Shown here: positions 12,765 through 23,115 of the stretch, piece after piece
How positions within the stretch are numbered: position 1 is the stretch's first letter
Layout of the letters: each line of letters begins with the position of its first letter
From: Tretioscincus oriximinensis
Lineage: Eukaryota; Chordata; Lepidosauria; Squamata; Gymnophthalmidae
DNA: 64,000 bases
Assembly (NCBI GenBank): GCA_022410635.1
Contig: JAJVDF010000003.1
Coordinates: 4,931,309-4,995,308 of the forward strand
Direction of reading: 5' to 3'
Translations under genes and position numbers: made by a program
The notes under the pieces: model-generated
Databases searched by the model: none
The model's input: the letters and a program-made list of their open reading frames with translations, nothing else
Told to the model about the DNA's origin: nothing

Positions 12765-12875
12765 AGAAGAGATAGACCTCCATGAAAGCTACCTTTTTCT
12801 TGTTAGTGTCTATGAAAAAAACCCTCCCTTGCTAGATATTCTGGACTCAAGCTAACACATTTCTTTGAAATCTGC
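12765..12875 (-). repeat. Family X repeat, reverse arm
   Basis: AAGAGATAGACCTCCATGAA, TCTTGTTAGTGTCTATG and CCTTGCTAGATATTCTGGAC are the reverse arm of the family, ending near AACACATTTCTTTGAAATCT. Confidence 0.65.
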
Positions 12876-14171
12876 ACTCTTTATGATGCTGTGAAGTGGG
12901 CTGATGTCTGTTACTACTCAATAGTTTCAGTAGCTAGATCTCCCTGCAAGATCTGAACCTAGGTTTGGACTCTATCATGCCAATCTGGGTGAACTGCTTT
13001 TTTACGCCACTATAACAGAATAGAGATGTTCTGACATACAAATTGCAACTGGTCTCTTTTATTCCAATTTTTTACTGGCTTGAAATGCTCTTCGGAGAGT
13101 ATTCCAAAATAGAAATTGTGAGTTTAGCCATAGTTTCATTTCACTGGTTATATTTGGCCAGAATTCTGATGTGAAGATTTAGCCAATTGTCACTATTCAC
13201 ACGTTTTTTCTCTTTTAAAAATATTTTGAGGAGAATACAATAATGTCCCTCTTATAAATTGCCAGTTTCAAAATTCACATAGATGAAACATACGATATTC
13301 ATAGTTACCAGGAACTACTTTTTAGAGTTTTTGAAGAGGATGGGATTGCACAAAAAAGACGTTTCGGAATTAGCTGTGGATAAATTTGAATTTTGGAGAC
13401 TATGAAAATGAATTACNTTTGGCAAAATGTGAGTTCAGGGAAGGGTTTGCACAGATATACAGTCCACTATAAACAAAAAGTTTTGTGACTAGAATCAGCA
13501 AATGGCCCAGCTTTGAGTATTCTGTTTTATTCATATTTCTATCCTTTCTTAATATGTTGTATTTATAATAAAACTGATGATCANAATGCCAGTAGGCTAG
13601 TGGAAGTGTTGCTGAAAAAAACTAGCCAATGAAATAAAATTAGCGTGTGGAAGCATTCCTTTAGGTTGTAATTGAAACTAGGTTTTAATCCAGCTTCAGT
13701 TCAATTTAGAGTGAGAGAAGTAAGAAGCTGGGATTTGTAAAGGTAACATTCTCTAGTTCAGAAAACTCACCTTTAATTTAGATAAAGTGGAAAGAAAATC
13801 ACTATTCACTTTGCTGATACGTTCTTCCATTTTAAAGGTGAATTAAGATGATTAAATTTAAGTGTGACTGTGAGGTTAGAGTTGCTATGGGGAGTTTCTA
13901 TGACTACCTTGGGAACAGAGGTGCTCTAAGGGTCTGTTTTTCCCTTTCTATTATTTAATGTTTGTATGAAGCTCTGTGCCACCTGAATTGGGGTGGGAGT
14001 GGACAGTCCAGATTCTGAAACATTGCCTGAAAGTTGTGCTGGAATGAATGCGAGAGAACAACTGAGGCTTTTGGGTTATATTAAAAAAGTTAAGGGCCAA
14101 CACTTTTGAATGTTATTATAATGGGAAAGAACAGGTACAGAATTTGGGTATTATTTTGGTTCAATTTCTTA
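12876..14171. other. Non-coding stretch, nothing recognised
   Basis: Contains single N calls at about 13417 and 13584 and no clear repeat terminus or coding frame. Confidence 0.35.
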
Positions 14172-14640
14172 GGCTGCAGACGTATTTCCCCTTAACGCAC
14201 GCATGACTGCGAAGCCAAAGTCCATTGTTCCAACTGTGTTACCATAAAAACAGGCTCAGAAGTGCTGCAGCATCGCTCTAAATGAACACCACAGGTTTCT
14301 GCTCCGCAGTTCATGGTGAAATTGCTTAGTTGCTGCTGCTTTTTGTAATGTTCGCCACTTGTACAGTGACAACGGAGATCAGACAACAAAAAGCGAGCGA
14401 GAGAGTAGGAGTTGTGGGCTCTTTCGTTTAGCTTTCCCTCCCTCCTCTGGAAAATCATTTTTTCCCATTTACTGCAGCCCGATGAAAGAGATTCATTGAG
14501 CAATCGGGACATTAACGTCGAGGAATGCTCAGGTAAGCTTAAGCCCTCACTTCGCTGTCATTTGGGAATGATAAAGTCTGTTTTCCATTCCCTTTTAAAG
14601 TTCTAATGGGAATGTACCTAAGTCTGCAGCTCTTCTTTCA
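14172..14640 (+). mobile_element. Family U element, copy 2
   Basis: It begins GGCTGCAGACGTATTTCCCC and ends near AATGGGAATGTACC or GTCTGCAGC at about 14630-14640. The content parallels copy 1 in opposite orientation throughout. The 106-codon minus-strand frame here (14192-14512) and the 71-codon frame in copy 1 are not preserved between copies, so they are not evidence of coding. Confidence 0.65.
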
Positions 14641-15199
14641 TACAGAACATCTGGTAACAATGCCCATGTTCTTATGCTATTTAGGGTATAATATTGCTGT
14701 GTGCCATATAGGGGCTGCTGCTGAAGATTATTCAGAAACTGGGACTTTGTGGTCCACACTATATATTTAAATAATTACCATGGCTTTCTTTTTGCTACTT
14801 GATCCAAAACAAGTTGATTTTTTTTTTAAAAAAGCCTTTAATGATTTGGATCCCAAGTATTTAAAGGAGGATCTTTTCTTGTACAAATCTACCCAAGAGT
14901 CCCTTGGATAGTCCCTCACTGTTGCTCAGTCACTTGAGGTTGCCCTTGGCATAAATCTTGGAAGAGAGATTTCTCTGTTTTGATGGTTTTGAGGGGGAAC
15001 TCCATTGTGGGGACTCTTGGCTTTGAGAATGACTCAGGACGAATGTAGAGCCATCTAGATTATAGGGGAACTGTCTGTACCCAGCGCAGAGCCACACAGC
15101 TTTCACTCTGGTGTTTTCCCCTCACGAGAATGCAGCTGAGGAGTACTACAGGCTAAAATATATGACAATGGAAATTATATTTAGGTTGGAGGGGAGTCC
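14641..15199. other. Non-coding gap between family U and BovB
   Basis: No recognisable feature. Confidence 0.3.
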
Positions 15200-17980
15200 A
15201 ATATGTTAAAAACGTGGAGAGCAGGTAGAAGAAATTCTTGAAAGAATGAAGTAATTGGGCATAAACCCTAAACCACAGTCATTTAGCTGTGGATATGTCT
15301 GTATGGAACAATATTGCAAAGGAACCTGGAATGTTAAAAAGTAAACTTGGGTCTGGTCAAGCAAGGATAAATATTGATGTCTTGGGATTTGGTGAACTAA
15401 TATGGGTGCCTTTCCTTTAAAAATGGAGTAACTTTCAGCATTATTAAAAAAGTGGAAAAATGTGACAGAATAATCTTTATTTGCATCCAAGACTAGCTGC
15501 TCAATTTTAAAGTAATGTAAATCTGTACTCCAACCTCTCTTGCCAAAGACCCTGAAGACCTTACAATAACACATTGTAGAAAAAAATACACCAAAGTTAT
15601 AGGGAATTGGAACGCTAAAGTAGGAATTAAATAGATATCCAGAATAACTAGCAATACAGAGATTAGCAGAGTTTTGCCAAGATACTAAACTCTCGTACAA
15701 ACAGACACCACTAGATAATTAATACAGAAATCAAATTGATATGTTTTGCAGCCAAAGTAGCTCTACAAAGTCAGGAGAAAAGACGATCTGGAGCTGATTT
15801 TGCCTCAAGTCCTGAGTTCTAAATCTTATTGCAAAATGCAGACTTCATTTGAAGAAGTAGGGTAGCCTAAATATTATTTGCTTTGAATATGTATAGGAGG
15901 TGAATGGATTTGATGGATTTGATCTGCTAGACAGTGTACCGGAAGAACATAGGTAGCTAAAGAGAAAGAGAAAAATATGATGTCAGATGAATATCCTTAC
16001 AAATATCTGAAGAGAAAAAGAAAGCAAANGTAAAATTTCTGGCCATAGTAACAAGGATATGAAGGTCTTCTTAAATGAGCAATGCAGAGAAATGGAAGAA
16101 AATCATAATGGGAAAGACATGAGTTTTTTNAAAAAAAAAGAAAATTGGAAAGGTAAAAAAACTTATTGTATACAAGCGGGCATGATAAAAGACAAAAATG
16201 GCACAGGGCTCTGGCAGAAGAAGAAATAAAACAGATGTGGCAAGATAGACATGAAATATTTTAATGTGACTGGTGACCACAGTAGTGTGGTCATTGACCT
16301 AGAGCATTCTTGAAAGGAAGCATTGTTAATTAAAAAAATAGCAGAAGTAGCAAGTAGCAGAATTCTAAATGCACTATTTAAAATCCTAAATGAGGATATT
16401 GTTAAAGTGCTGCATTCACTATGGCAGCAAATTTGGAAAACCCCATACGGCAGCCGCATTAGAAAAGGTCAAATTATGTTTTGGACCCAAAGAATGTCTA
16501 TATTACCAAATGATTGCTTGAGGTTGTACTTGAGGTTCTGCAAGTCAAACATTAGCCATGCGTGAACCAAAGAGGAACAAGAAGTGTTTTCAAAGAGGAT
16601 GAAGAACTACAGTTGAAATGCCAATGTTCATAGGATTATGGAGAAAGCAAGTTCTAGAAAAGCTCTTTGTACTTCACCATCTTGCTTGTTTCTGGATGAA
16701 CATGTATGCAGGTGAAAAGGCTGCCGGTAGAACTGAACATGGAACAAGTGATTTGTTCAAGNTTGGGAAAGGCTATTACAGTCATCATATTTATTTAATT
16801 TATATAAAAGCTAATGAATGTGAAAGGAAAGCTGGATGAATCAAAAGCCAGAATTAAGACAGCCCCTCCTCCTCCCCCCAAAATAATNAACTAACTCAGA
16901 CATGCACAGAATACCACTCTGTTGATAGAATGTGAGGAAAAATTAAAGAGCTACATGATGAGTGTGAAAGAGGAGAGTGTAAGAGCTGCTTTGAAATTCA
17001 ACANTAAAAAAACCCTTAAGATCATGACAGCCAATTCCATGACTTTCTTCCAGACAGAAGAAGATGCAATTGAAGCAGTGCTAGATTTTATTTTGGAGGT
17101 CTCAAAGATTGGTATTATAGCTATGAAATGAAATGATACTTTTTCCTTACGAAGAAAATTATGGCAGGCACACTAAAAAACAGATACATCATCTTGCTGA
17201 CAGAGGCTGTGGTCAGATTGTCAGCTGCCAGCCACCCAGGTAGAAAGAAAAAAAGGCAGCCTTATCTCACAGCTGTGAGTCAAGAAGTAAGAGCACCTCA
17301 CAGACAGACAGCATATCTGCTAGGCAGGGAAAGAGATCCCAGCCCTTCCCTCTTCCCTTTGAAGTTGCCGCCTTCGCTATTGCCTTCCTTGAGGCAAAGC
17401 TCATGCTTTCTGTGCTCTGTTTTGCCTTGAAGGGAGAATGGGAAGCTCATATTGTATGCTGTCTCTTGCTCTCATGTGCATGTGCAAACAATTCTTTTCT
17501 AAAAACCGCTCATGTCACATGAGAGTTTTCACTGTAGGTGAACAGAATTGTCAGTTTAGAACCTTTTCTCTTTAGTCTTCATAATCCACAAGAGGCGATA
17601 ATCTGATTTACTGATGTTGCACCTGGCTACAGCCAGAGATCCATATTGTCAAGGCTATGTTCTTTCCAGCAGAAATGTGAAAGATGGACCATAAGAAAGG
17701 CCAAGAACTAAATAATTCACATTTTGGAATAGTGATGGTGAACCTCTCTTGGTAAGGAAATAATAAAATTGTTCAGTACTAAAGGAAAATAACCATGACA
17801 TGCCGAAGGTGAAATGCAAATATTTTGGCCATATATTGGAAAGACAGGCGTCATTGGGAAAGCCTTGATGTTGGAAAAGATTGAGAGGAGGAGAAGAAGG
17901 AACTGGGAGAGGATGAGGTGGGGTAGGGACTACATTAGGAGACAGCAGAGGACCGATGAGCCTCATGTGCTCTAGTCATA
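15200..17980 (+). pseudogene. Decayed BovB (RTE-clade) LINE, endonuclease and reverse transcriptase remnants
   Basis: Conceptual + strand translation in changing frames follows the BovB polyprotein order. Endonuclease: INIDVLGFGEL near 15370, a degraded DRIIS block, CTPTSLAKDPEDL near 15530, and GNWNAKVG near 15605, which matches the family's catalytic GDWNAKVG. Linker: GFDLLDSVPEEHR near 15910. Reverse transcriptase: FKILNEDIVKVLHS and QQIWKT near 16375-16440, MYAGEKAAGRTEHGTSDLF near 16700, KLKSYMMSVKEESV near 16940. C-terminal part: KCKYFGHILERQASLGK and a basic RRRRRNWERMRW run near 17815-17920. Stops and frameshifts are frequent, and about 17225-17790 appears to be unrelated inserted sequence. 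The family copies by target-primed reverse transcription; this copy cannot. Recognition is from memory of the family, without an alignment. Confidence 0.85.
17225..17790. other. Unexplained segment inside the BovB remnant
   Basis: BovB-like text stops near 17220 and resumes near 17810. The intervening sequence includes a C/T-rich patch around 17340-17430. It may be a separate insertion or a replaced section. No termini or duplication could be fixed. Confidence 0.4.
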
Positions 17981-17984
17981 AGGG

Positions 17985-18130
17985 TGCTGTTCCAACATGT
18001 ACTTTAAATGCACCTTCAATCCTGAAGAACTGGATTAAACCAGACAAAAAACTTATTTTAAAAATATTTTTATTAAAAGCATCTATATCATGAAAAAACT
18101 GAGGTGTTTTTCCCCTGGTTTAGTCCTGAT
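17985..18130. mobile_element. Palindromic MITE (family P), interrupted copy
   Basis: GTGCTGTTCCAACATGTACT opens the copy and CCTGAAGAACTGGATTAAAC continues it; the second arm survives only as CTGGTTTAGTCCTGATG. An A/T-rich piece of about 55 bp separates the arms. It sits immediately 3' of the BovB remnant. Confidence 0.6.
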
Positions 18131-18240
18131 GTACATTTATTTTGCCTTTCTCTTTTAACTTCCTTTTGTAATCTGCCCTGAGATTTCTCTATAGGGTGGG
18201 GTATAAATTAAATGAATAATAAATAAATACATTTATAAAT
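18120..18240 (+). repeat. Dispersed retroposon 3' tail
   Basis: CTGCCCTGAGATTTCTCTAT, AGGGTGGGGTATAAATTAAA and a TAAATAAATA tail. The same arrangement recurs at 20590, 21960, 53490, 59290 and 59960 (plus) and, reversed, at 18740, 36530, 39020, 52036 and 53160. Confidence 0.7.
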
Positions 18241-18739
18241 TATTTATCTGTTGATGTTGCAGCTGGAATATTGTTCCCATTTCCATTGTGAAAATAATTA
18301 GCGATTATCACAATTGCTATACAAATTCTTCAGAAAGNCAATGCCTGATAAGTACTTGTAAAAAATGCAATAATTGAGAGAATTTTATCCTACTTACCTG
18401 TTTGTTTTTTGTGCTATTAAAAACAAAGTGCTGCCTGTTTCCATACACTGACAGGTCCCTAGCAAAATTTGTAAGTTTCAGAGTATCCCAATACAGTAGA
18501 CACTTTAATTTTATATATGTGAAAAATGTTGATCCATTGATATATATATTTTTGAAGGCATCTGACCTCTGGCTGAAATGCCATCAAATGCCCAATCCAT
18601 CTTTCACAAGGCTTCCTGGCAGACATACNTATATCTTTATATGCCATGTAGCACTTCCAATGAAAAGCCTTAGAAATTAAGCCTGAATTTACATCTGCCT
18701 GCTGGTTTCTGCTAAGAGATGTCTATTAACTTTTGTTTA
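18241..18739. other. Non-coding stretch, nothing recognised
   Basis: No repeat termini or coding frame identified. Confidence 0.3.
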
Positions 18740-18960
18740 TGAATTTATTTATTTATTTATGGACTTTTATCTTGCCGTTCACCAAAAGGAAATTAAAACA
18801 TAAAATATACACAGTGCTCTTAAAATATATTAAAAATATAATCCTGCCTTCCATCGTGCANGGCAATACCCAGAGAAAGGCAAGGGCCATGGTCAAAAGA
18901 ATAAGGATTTAAAACTTAATTTTTTAAAATCGTTAAAGCCAAGCCAGTCCACACATGTGC
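18740..18960 (-). repeat. Dispersed retroposon 3' end, reverse orientation
   Basis: TTTATTTATTTATTTATGGA followed by CTTTTATCTTGCCGTTCACC and AAATTAAAACATAAAATA is the reverse of the retroposon tail family, with some body sequence to about 18960. Confidence 0.55.
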
Positions 18961-19104
18961 ATACTAACCTATCCCCTCCTCTAAAATCTAAACCATTCAC
19001 AATAAGAGGACAGGTGGAGGTCAATGGCATTGATTAGCATACATTGATGGCACTATATAAAGATTATGAGTAGTAATAATATTAGTAATAGAGCACCTGC
19101 CTTC

Positions 19105-19254
19105 TCATAGTTGTGAGTCTCATGGCACTTTAGAGACTATTAAGAAAAAGGGAGGCAGCAGGAGCTTCTGTATATGAGTCTATTGTATCTGAAGAATTAA
19201 TCTTGTCTCAGAAAGCTCCTGCTGCCTATCTTTTCTTTTTAGTCCCAAAAGGGC
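19105..19254. repeat. Family X foldback copy, left part (split by LTR)
   Basis: A forward arm (GGCACTTTAGAGACTATTAA, GGAGGCAGCAGGAGCTTCTG) and a reverse arm (AGAAAGCTCCTGCTGCCTAT, CTTTTTAGTCCCAAAAGGGC) meet near ATCTGAAGAATTAATC. The reverse arm is cut at 19254 by the LTR and resumes at 19575. Confidence 0.75.
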
Positions 19255-19569
19255 TGTGATGGTAGAGGTAGTGGATGAAGGACACTCCAGACAAGAATGT
19301 GATTTCAGTTCTGAAAGTGTTTATTCAGCTCAGCTCAGCTCTCCATCTTAGTCCCTCTATTTATACATCTTGCTGGCCAATCCCAGCTGACCAGGTGCAT
19401 AGCTTACAATTCATTGGTTGTTTATACAATGCTGTTCCAAAACCTGAAGCTCACCTCAAAACCTTACATCAACATATATTTACCTCAGAATTATTTACAT
19501 ATATATTACCACAACTTTATACATTCCTTATATGACTTTATATACATATTATGTCATGTACTCATGACA
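19255..19569 (-). mobile_element. Solo LTR with exact 5-bp target duplication
   Basis: A 315-bp element reads, on the minus strand, TGTCATGAGTACATGACATA to a CA end. AGGGC occurs immediately on both sides (19250-19254 and 19570-19574). Minus-strand order fits an LTR: TATAAATAGAGGG near 19362-19378 as a TATA box, then GAATAAAC near 19320 as a poly(A) signal. Removing it restores the family X arm. The absence of internal coding sequence suggests recombination between two LTRs. Gypsy or endogenous retrovirus origin cannot be decided from the LTR alone. Confidence 0.85.
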
Positions 19570-19705
19570 AGGGCCATGAGACCCCTTAGTAGAATATCAC
19601 CTATCTACTTACCCTCTTGTCTGTCTGTTTATCTGTCTGTGCATCTGAAGAGGTAGACTTGTCTAGGAAACCTCCTGCTACCAGCCTTTTTCTCGGTAAC
19701 ACATT
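19570..19705 (-). repeat. Family X foldback copy, right part
   Basis: AGGGCCATGAGACCCCTTAG continues the arm interrupted at 19254. A CTGTCTGTTTATCTGTCTGT stretch and a second reverse arm (GAAGAGGTAGACTTGTCTAG, CTGCTACCAGCCTTTTTCTC) follow. Confidence 0.65.
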
Positions 19706-20589
19706 TCAGCGGCTTTGTCAACTGGATGATGGGAATCAGTCACAGATAACGTTGTATCTGAATGTCCATGCTTAAAGAGATTTAGATACAAGGTTCCCTT
19801 AATGTTTAGATAAAATAGTCCCTTAATGATGGTAACCAATAGTAATGCAGAGCCCAGATTTTATTTATTTCAATTGAAACTTCTTTTCTGATGTAGCAAT
19901 AGTCTCTGAAAATTGTTCATACCTTAGGAATTGAAATGTACACAAACTCTTAGGCTGTTTTCATAGTCACCTTGTTTGGAATAATGTAGCTATTTTGTTT
20001 CAGCCACTTTCTAGCCATCCTGCAAGCGCAGGGACCTTGTATACCCTGGATCAACATTGGAAGCAATTTAAAGGCACTATAGCTGTTCATGGAATTGATT
20101 CATTTCCATTGTAAAATATTTTTCATGAAATTTTAAAAGCAATATAGAACCAATATAATTTCAAATGTGGTGTGAAGTACTAAATCACACCAGGTCTATA
20201 ATTTAGTTGACCAATATTAGGTTTTTATAGTTACAGATGGTATAAATCAAGCAACGGTGTTATTTTTTTNAAAAAATGGAATGCAATCAAAATGCTTGCA
20301 AAACTCAGGCTGCTATTAGATATAATAATTATGGACTATACTAATTACTGCTGAAGCAAAGCCTGACATGCAGCAAATTACTTTTATAGCCTCAACGTAA
20401 AGGACGGTCTTCTCATTTAACATAGGACACAACTATAAAAGCTGAAGAATGTATTCATCTGTGTATTTATTTCAAGCAAACTGTCTAGGTCAGATTAACA
20501 AAATTAAAGAGTTGGCAAGATTTATCCATCACTGAGTTCAGAAAAGTTCTGAAATGCAGTTGGTTGAGAACTCCCTTCTCATTGAAGAT
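19706..20589. other. Non-coding stretch, nothing recognised
   Basis: No repeat signature or coding frame that I can support. Confidence 0.3.
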
Positions 20590-20690
20590 ACTTTTACTTT
20601 TTCAAATTATTCTATTTTAACTGTTTTTATCCGTTTTATTATCACATCCTGAGACTTCTGGGGATATAAATATAAATAAGCAAAATTAAG
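20590..20690 (+). repeat. Dispersed retroposon 3' tail
   Basis: TTCTATTTTAACTGTTTTTA, CATCCTGAGACTTCTGGGGA and ATAAATATAAATAA form a degraded copy of the tail family. Confidence 0.6.
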
Positions 20691-21087
20691 GCTGATACTA
20701 TTCTTGATATATCTCAGAATGGGGCTTTGTCATTTGCTTACTAGTCCAGACTATGGTAGTCCCTGTTCAAGGGTAGCATTACCTTTTGGGGCAGTTTAGC
20801 ATGCTTTAGCCATGTGAGATTAATACTATCTCATGCCAAACCATCCCAAGAGGTTCCTATTCCAAATTAGCTATAGACCTCTTGGACAAAGTGTAGAACT
20901 GGTCCAAACTGTCTTGTTCTGGTCTTGCCATTGTTACACCTGGAACAAGGAAAATATTGAAATTTCATTTACAATGCTTATGCAAACATCTAAGATCATA
21001 TTTAATATCATGGAACTGGGGTAGCTATACTTGTAGGAAGTCAAACCTTGGTCAGGACTGTGAGGCCAAAATGAAAGCTAGAGTTAG
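20691..21087. other. Non-coding stretch, nothing recognised
   Basis: No supported feature. Confidence 0.3.
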
Positions 21088-21205
21088 AAATGTACTTTTA
21101 ATCCAAATTCAGCCTTGAAGAACTGGACTAAACTTGGATTCCCCCACTCCCTGTTTTTGTCCAATTCTTCAGCACTCAAAATGGATTAAACTACTTGTCT
21201 GATTT
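21088..21205. mobile_element. Palindromic MITE (family P)
   Basis: TGTACTTTTAATCCAAATTC and TTGAAGAACTGGACTAAAC form the left arm; TTTGTCCAATTCTTCAGCAC and ATGGATTAAACTACTTGTC form the right arm, around a CCCCCACTCC centre. Confidence 0.7.
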
Positions 21206-21689
21206 TGGTCAAAGTTTTGCAAGGAACATAATTGGAACTTGAGCATGAATGAAAGAAAGTAGAGAAAAGTGGGCAGTTCATTAAAAAGGGATGAGAATGC
21301 AACAAATAAAAGCTTAGTGGCAAAGTATGAAATAATTTAGCTTTGAAACTTTCAAACAGAAAGNACAAGTTTGTTTCTAACTTGTCCTTTTATCACTTAT
21401 TTGAGCTTCGACTGTCTCCAGCGAGTGATGCTATGTTTTCTTTTAATTCCTGAATAAGAACAAGACTAATTATGCCAAAATAATACCCAATTTAATCATC
21501 CTATATAATCATCATCATTATATAACTATTGTTCTGAAAATCACAAGTTGCAACTCCATTTTCTTTTTGTTACATTTTGGAGTGCACTAGGGCACTAGTT
21601 AATTTTCTTGATTTTCTCCAGAGGTCCAGATAATTTCTGCAACTGTAGAGAGAATCAAGTCAATTTAATCAATTGCTGAGTTATCAATA
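21206..21689. other. Non-coding stretch, nothing recognised
   Basis: No supported feature. Confidence 0.3.
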
Positions 21690-21870
21690 AAAATGCCTAC
21701 CAAATTGTACCAGGGCAGTCTCAAGCAGAAAAAGGCAAACTCCTCACTTGTTTTCAACTCCTTGCAAATGGTACTTCAGGAATAGTTCCTGCTGCTCCAT
21801 ATTGGAAGCAGTATCCATGAGTCATCCTAGTACTCTTGGCTTCCATAAACATGTCTATAAGAACATAAGT
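21690..21870 (-). mobile_element. CR1-like LINE 3' fragment
   Basis: ACCAGGGCAGTCTCAAGCAG, CTCCTTGCAAATGGTACTTC and TTGGCTTCCATAAACATGTC align by eye with the 3' region of the longer minus-strand CR1 copy at 32755-33870. Confidence 0.7.
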
Positions 21871-21959
21871 TAAATATTTTTGCCTCCAGAACAACAATCT
21901 CCACATATTGTTTACCCTGGCCTTCAACTGAGCAAATTATATCGTTTCTCATTGTTACC

Positions 21960-22052
21960 ATTTTTAACAATTCTATTTTAGCTGTTTTTATGATTTTTCT
22001 ATTGTGATCCACTCTGGGAATAGGGCAGAATAAATAGATGAATATAAATGTG
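21960..22052 (+). repeat. Dispersed retroposon 3' tail
   Basis: TTCTATTTTAGCTGTTTTTA, TGATCCACTCTGGGAATAGG and AATAAATAGATGAATATAAA match the tail family. Confidence 0.6.
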
Positions 22053-22579
22053 ACTCACCAAATTGGGGAATAGGCATATGCCTTGAAGTTTACAGATAGC
22101 CTTGTAACTGTTTTCCTGCAGTGACAATTGCAGTTAGAAATCGAATTGTCTGATTGAAATCATAAAAACTATTTCAACCTTTCTACAGATACTGATATAT
22201 ACGACACTGTGTAGACATCGTTATAAAGAAGCAGCACCCAAGTGACCAATAATTGTGGCAGATCACATGTGTATTATTTAGACTATCCTTTGACTAGTTT
22301 ATTCTTATTTTTCATGAACACAGTGATCCTGCCTTGGCCGATCTGTGGAGACAGAGAATACAATTGTTTTCCGAATTTTGATAATGATGAAAGAAAACAA
22401 TGTTCTCTCCTTGCAGACAGAAGCTGAATTGCAACTTTGGTTGAAAAGAACCCAGATTTGTATTTGCATGTAATTTGAGACACCACTGAATCCAATGTTA
22501 TACAACTGACCAGACTTGAAATAGACCAAAACAAGGGCACTTCTTTTTGTTTTGCCCTCTAGTATTGGATAAACTCTTT
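22053..22579. other. Non-coding stretch, nothing recognised
   Basis: Overlapping short frames exist on both strands without domain content. Confidence 0.3.
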
Positions 22580-23115
22580 AGGTCATGGGTTAGAAACTGT
22601 GACTGTAGAGCCACCTGCAGCTCTTTGGGTACTTGAGTGTGCCCTGACCACACCAGAAGAACCCTGGGAGGAGGGAATTTCCCCCTTTTTACCTTCCCAA
22701 AATGTCCAGAACTGATCTTGGTGCTGTGCGCCATGTCCACAATATCCAAGAGCAGTTTCAGATGTCAGCAGCGAGCCTTTGCAGCCTGCCTGACCCTGCA
22801 CATGCTGCACTCCAACAGCAATTTCCACACCAGAAACTGCAGTTGGTGACTGGTGCACAGCGTGTGCGCACAGAGAGACGTCTGAGTCAGGCAGGCGGCA
22901 GTCGCTCACTGACGCCGTCCGAGACTGCTCTTGGTGTGCCCTGTGTCTGCAAACCTGAAAGGAAAGAAAGAGAGAGAAGGAAAGTGGGAAAGAAAAGGGA
23001 AGGTAAAAGAAAAAGGCTTGTGAAGGGTGTGTGGCTTGTGAAGGGGTGTGGCTTGTGAAGGGAGCATGGCCGTGCGGCCCCCAAGTCACCCTGGGAAGGG
23101 GTTGTGGCCACAAAA
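22580..23115. other. GC-rich patch with overlapping open frames and a 3x 17-bp repeat
   Basis: Clearly richer in G+C and CpG than its surroundings. A 182-codon minus-strand frame (22583-23131) overlaps frames of 118 and 74 codons; such overlap is typical of GC-rich non-coding DNA with few stops. Near 23015-23065 the unit GGCTTGTGAAGGGTGTGT repeats three times with variation. The patch resembles a diverged repeat or processed copy more than a gene, but I cannot name a source. Confidence 0.4.

Noticed and set aside
14192..14512. 106-codon minus-strand frame
   Set aside because: Not preserved in the diverged copy at 12000-12503, so no sign of coding constraint.
15206..15700. 164-codon minus-strand frame
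   Set aside because: Antisense to the BovB endonuclease remnant, which is recognisable on the + strand.
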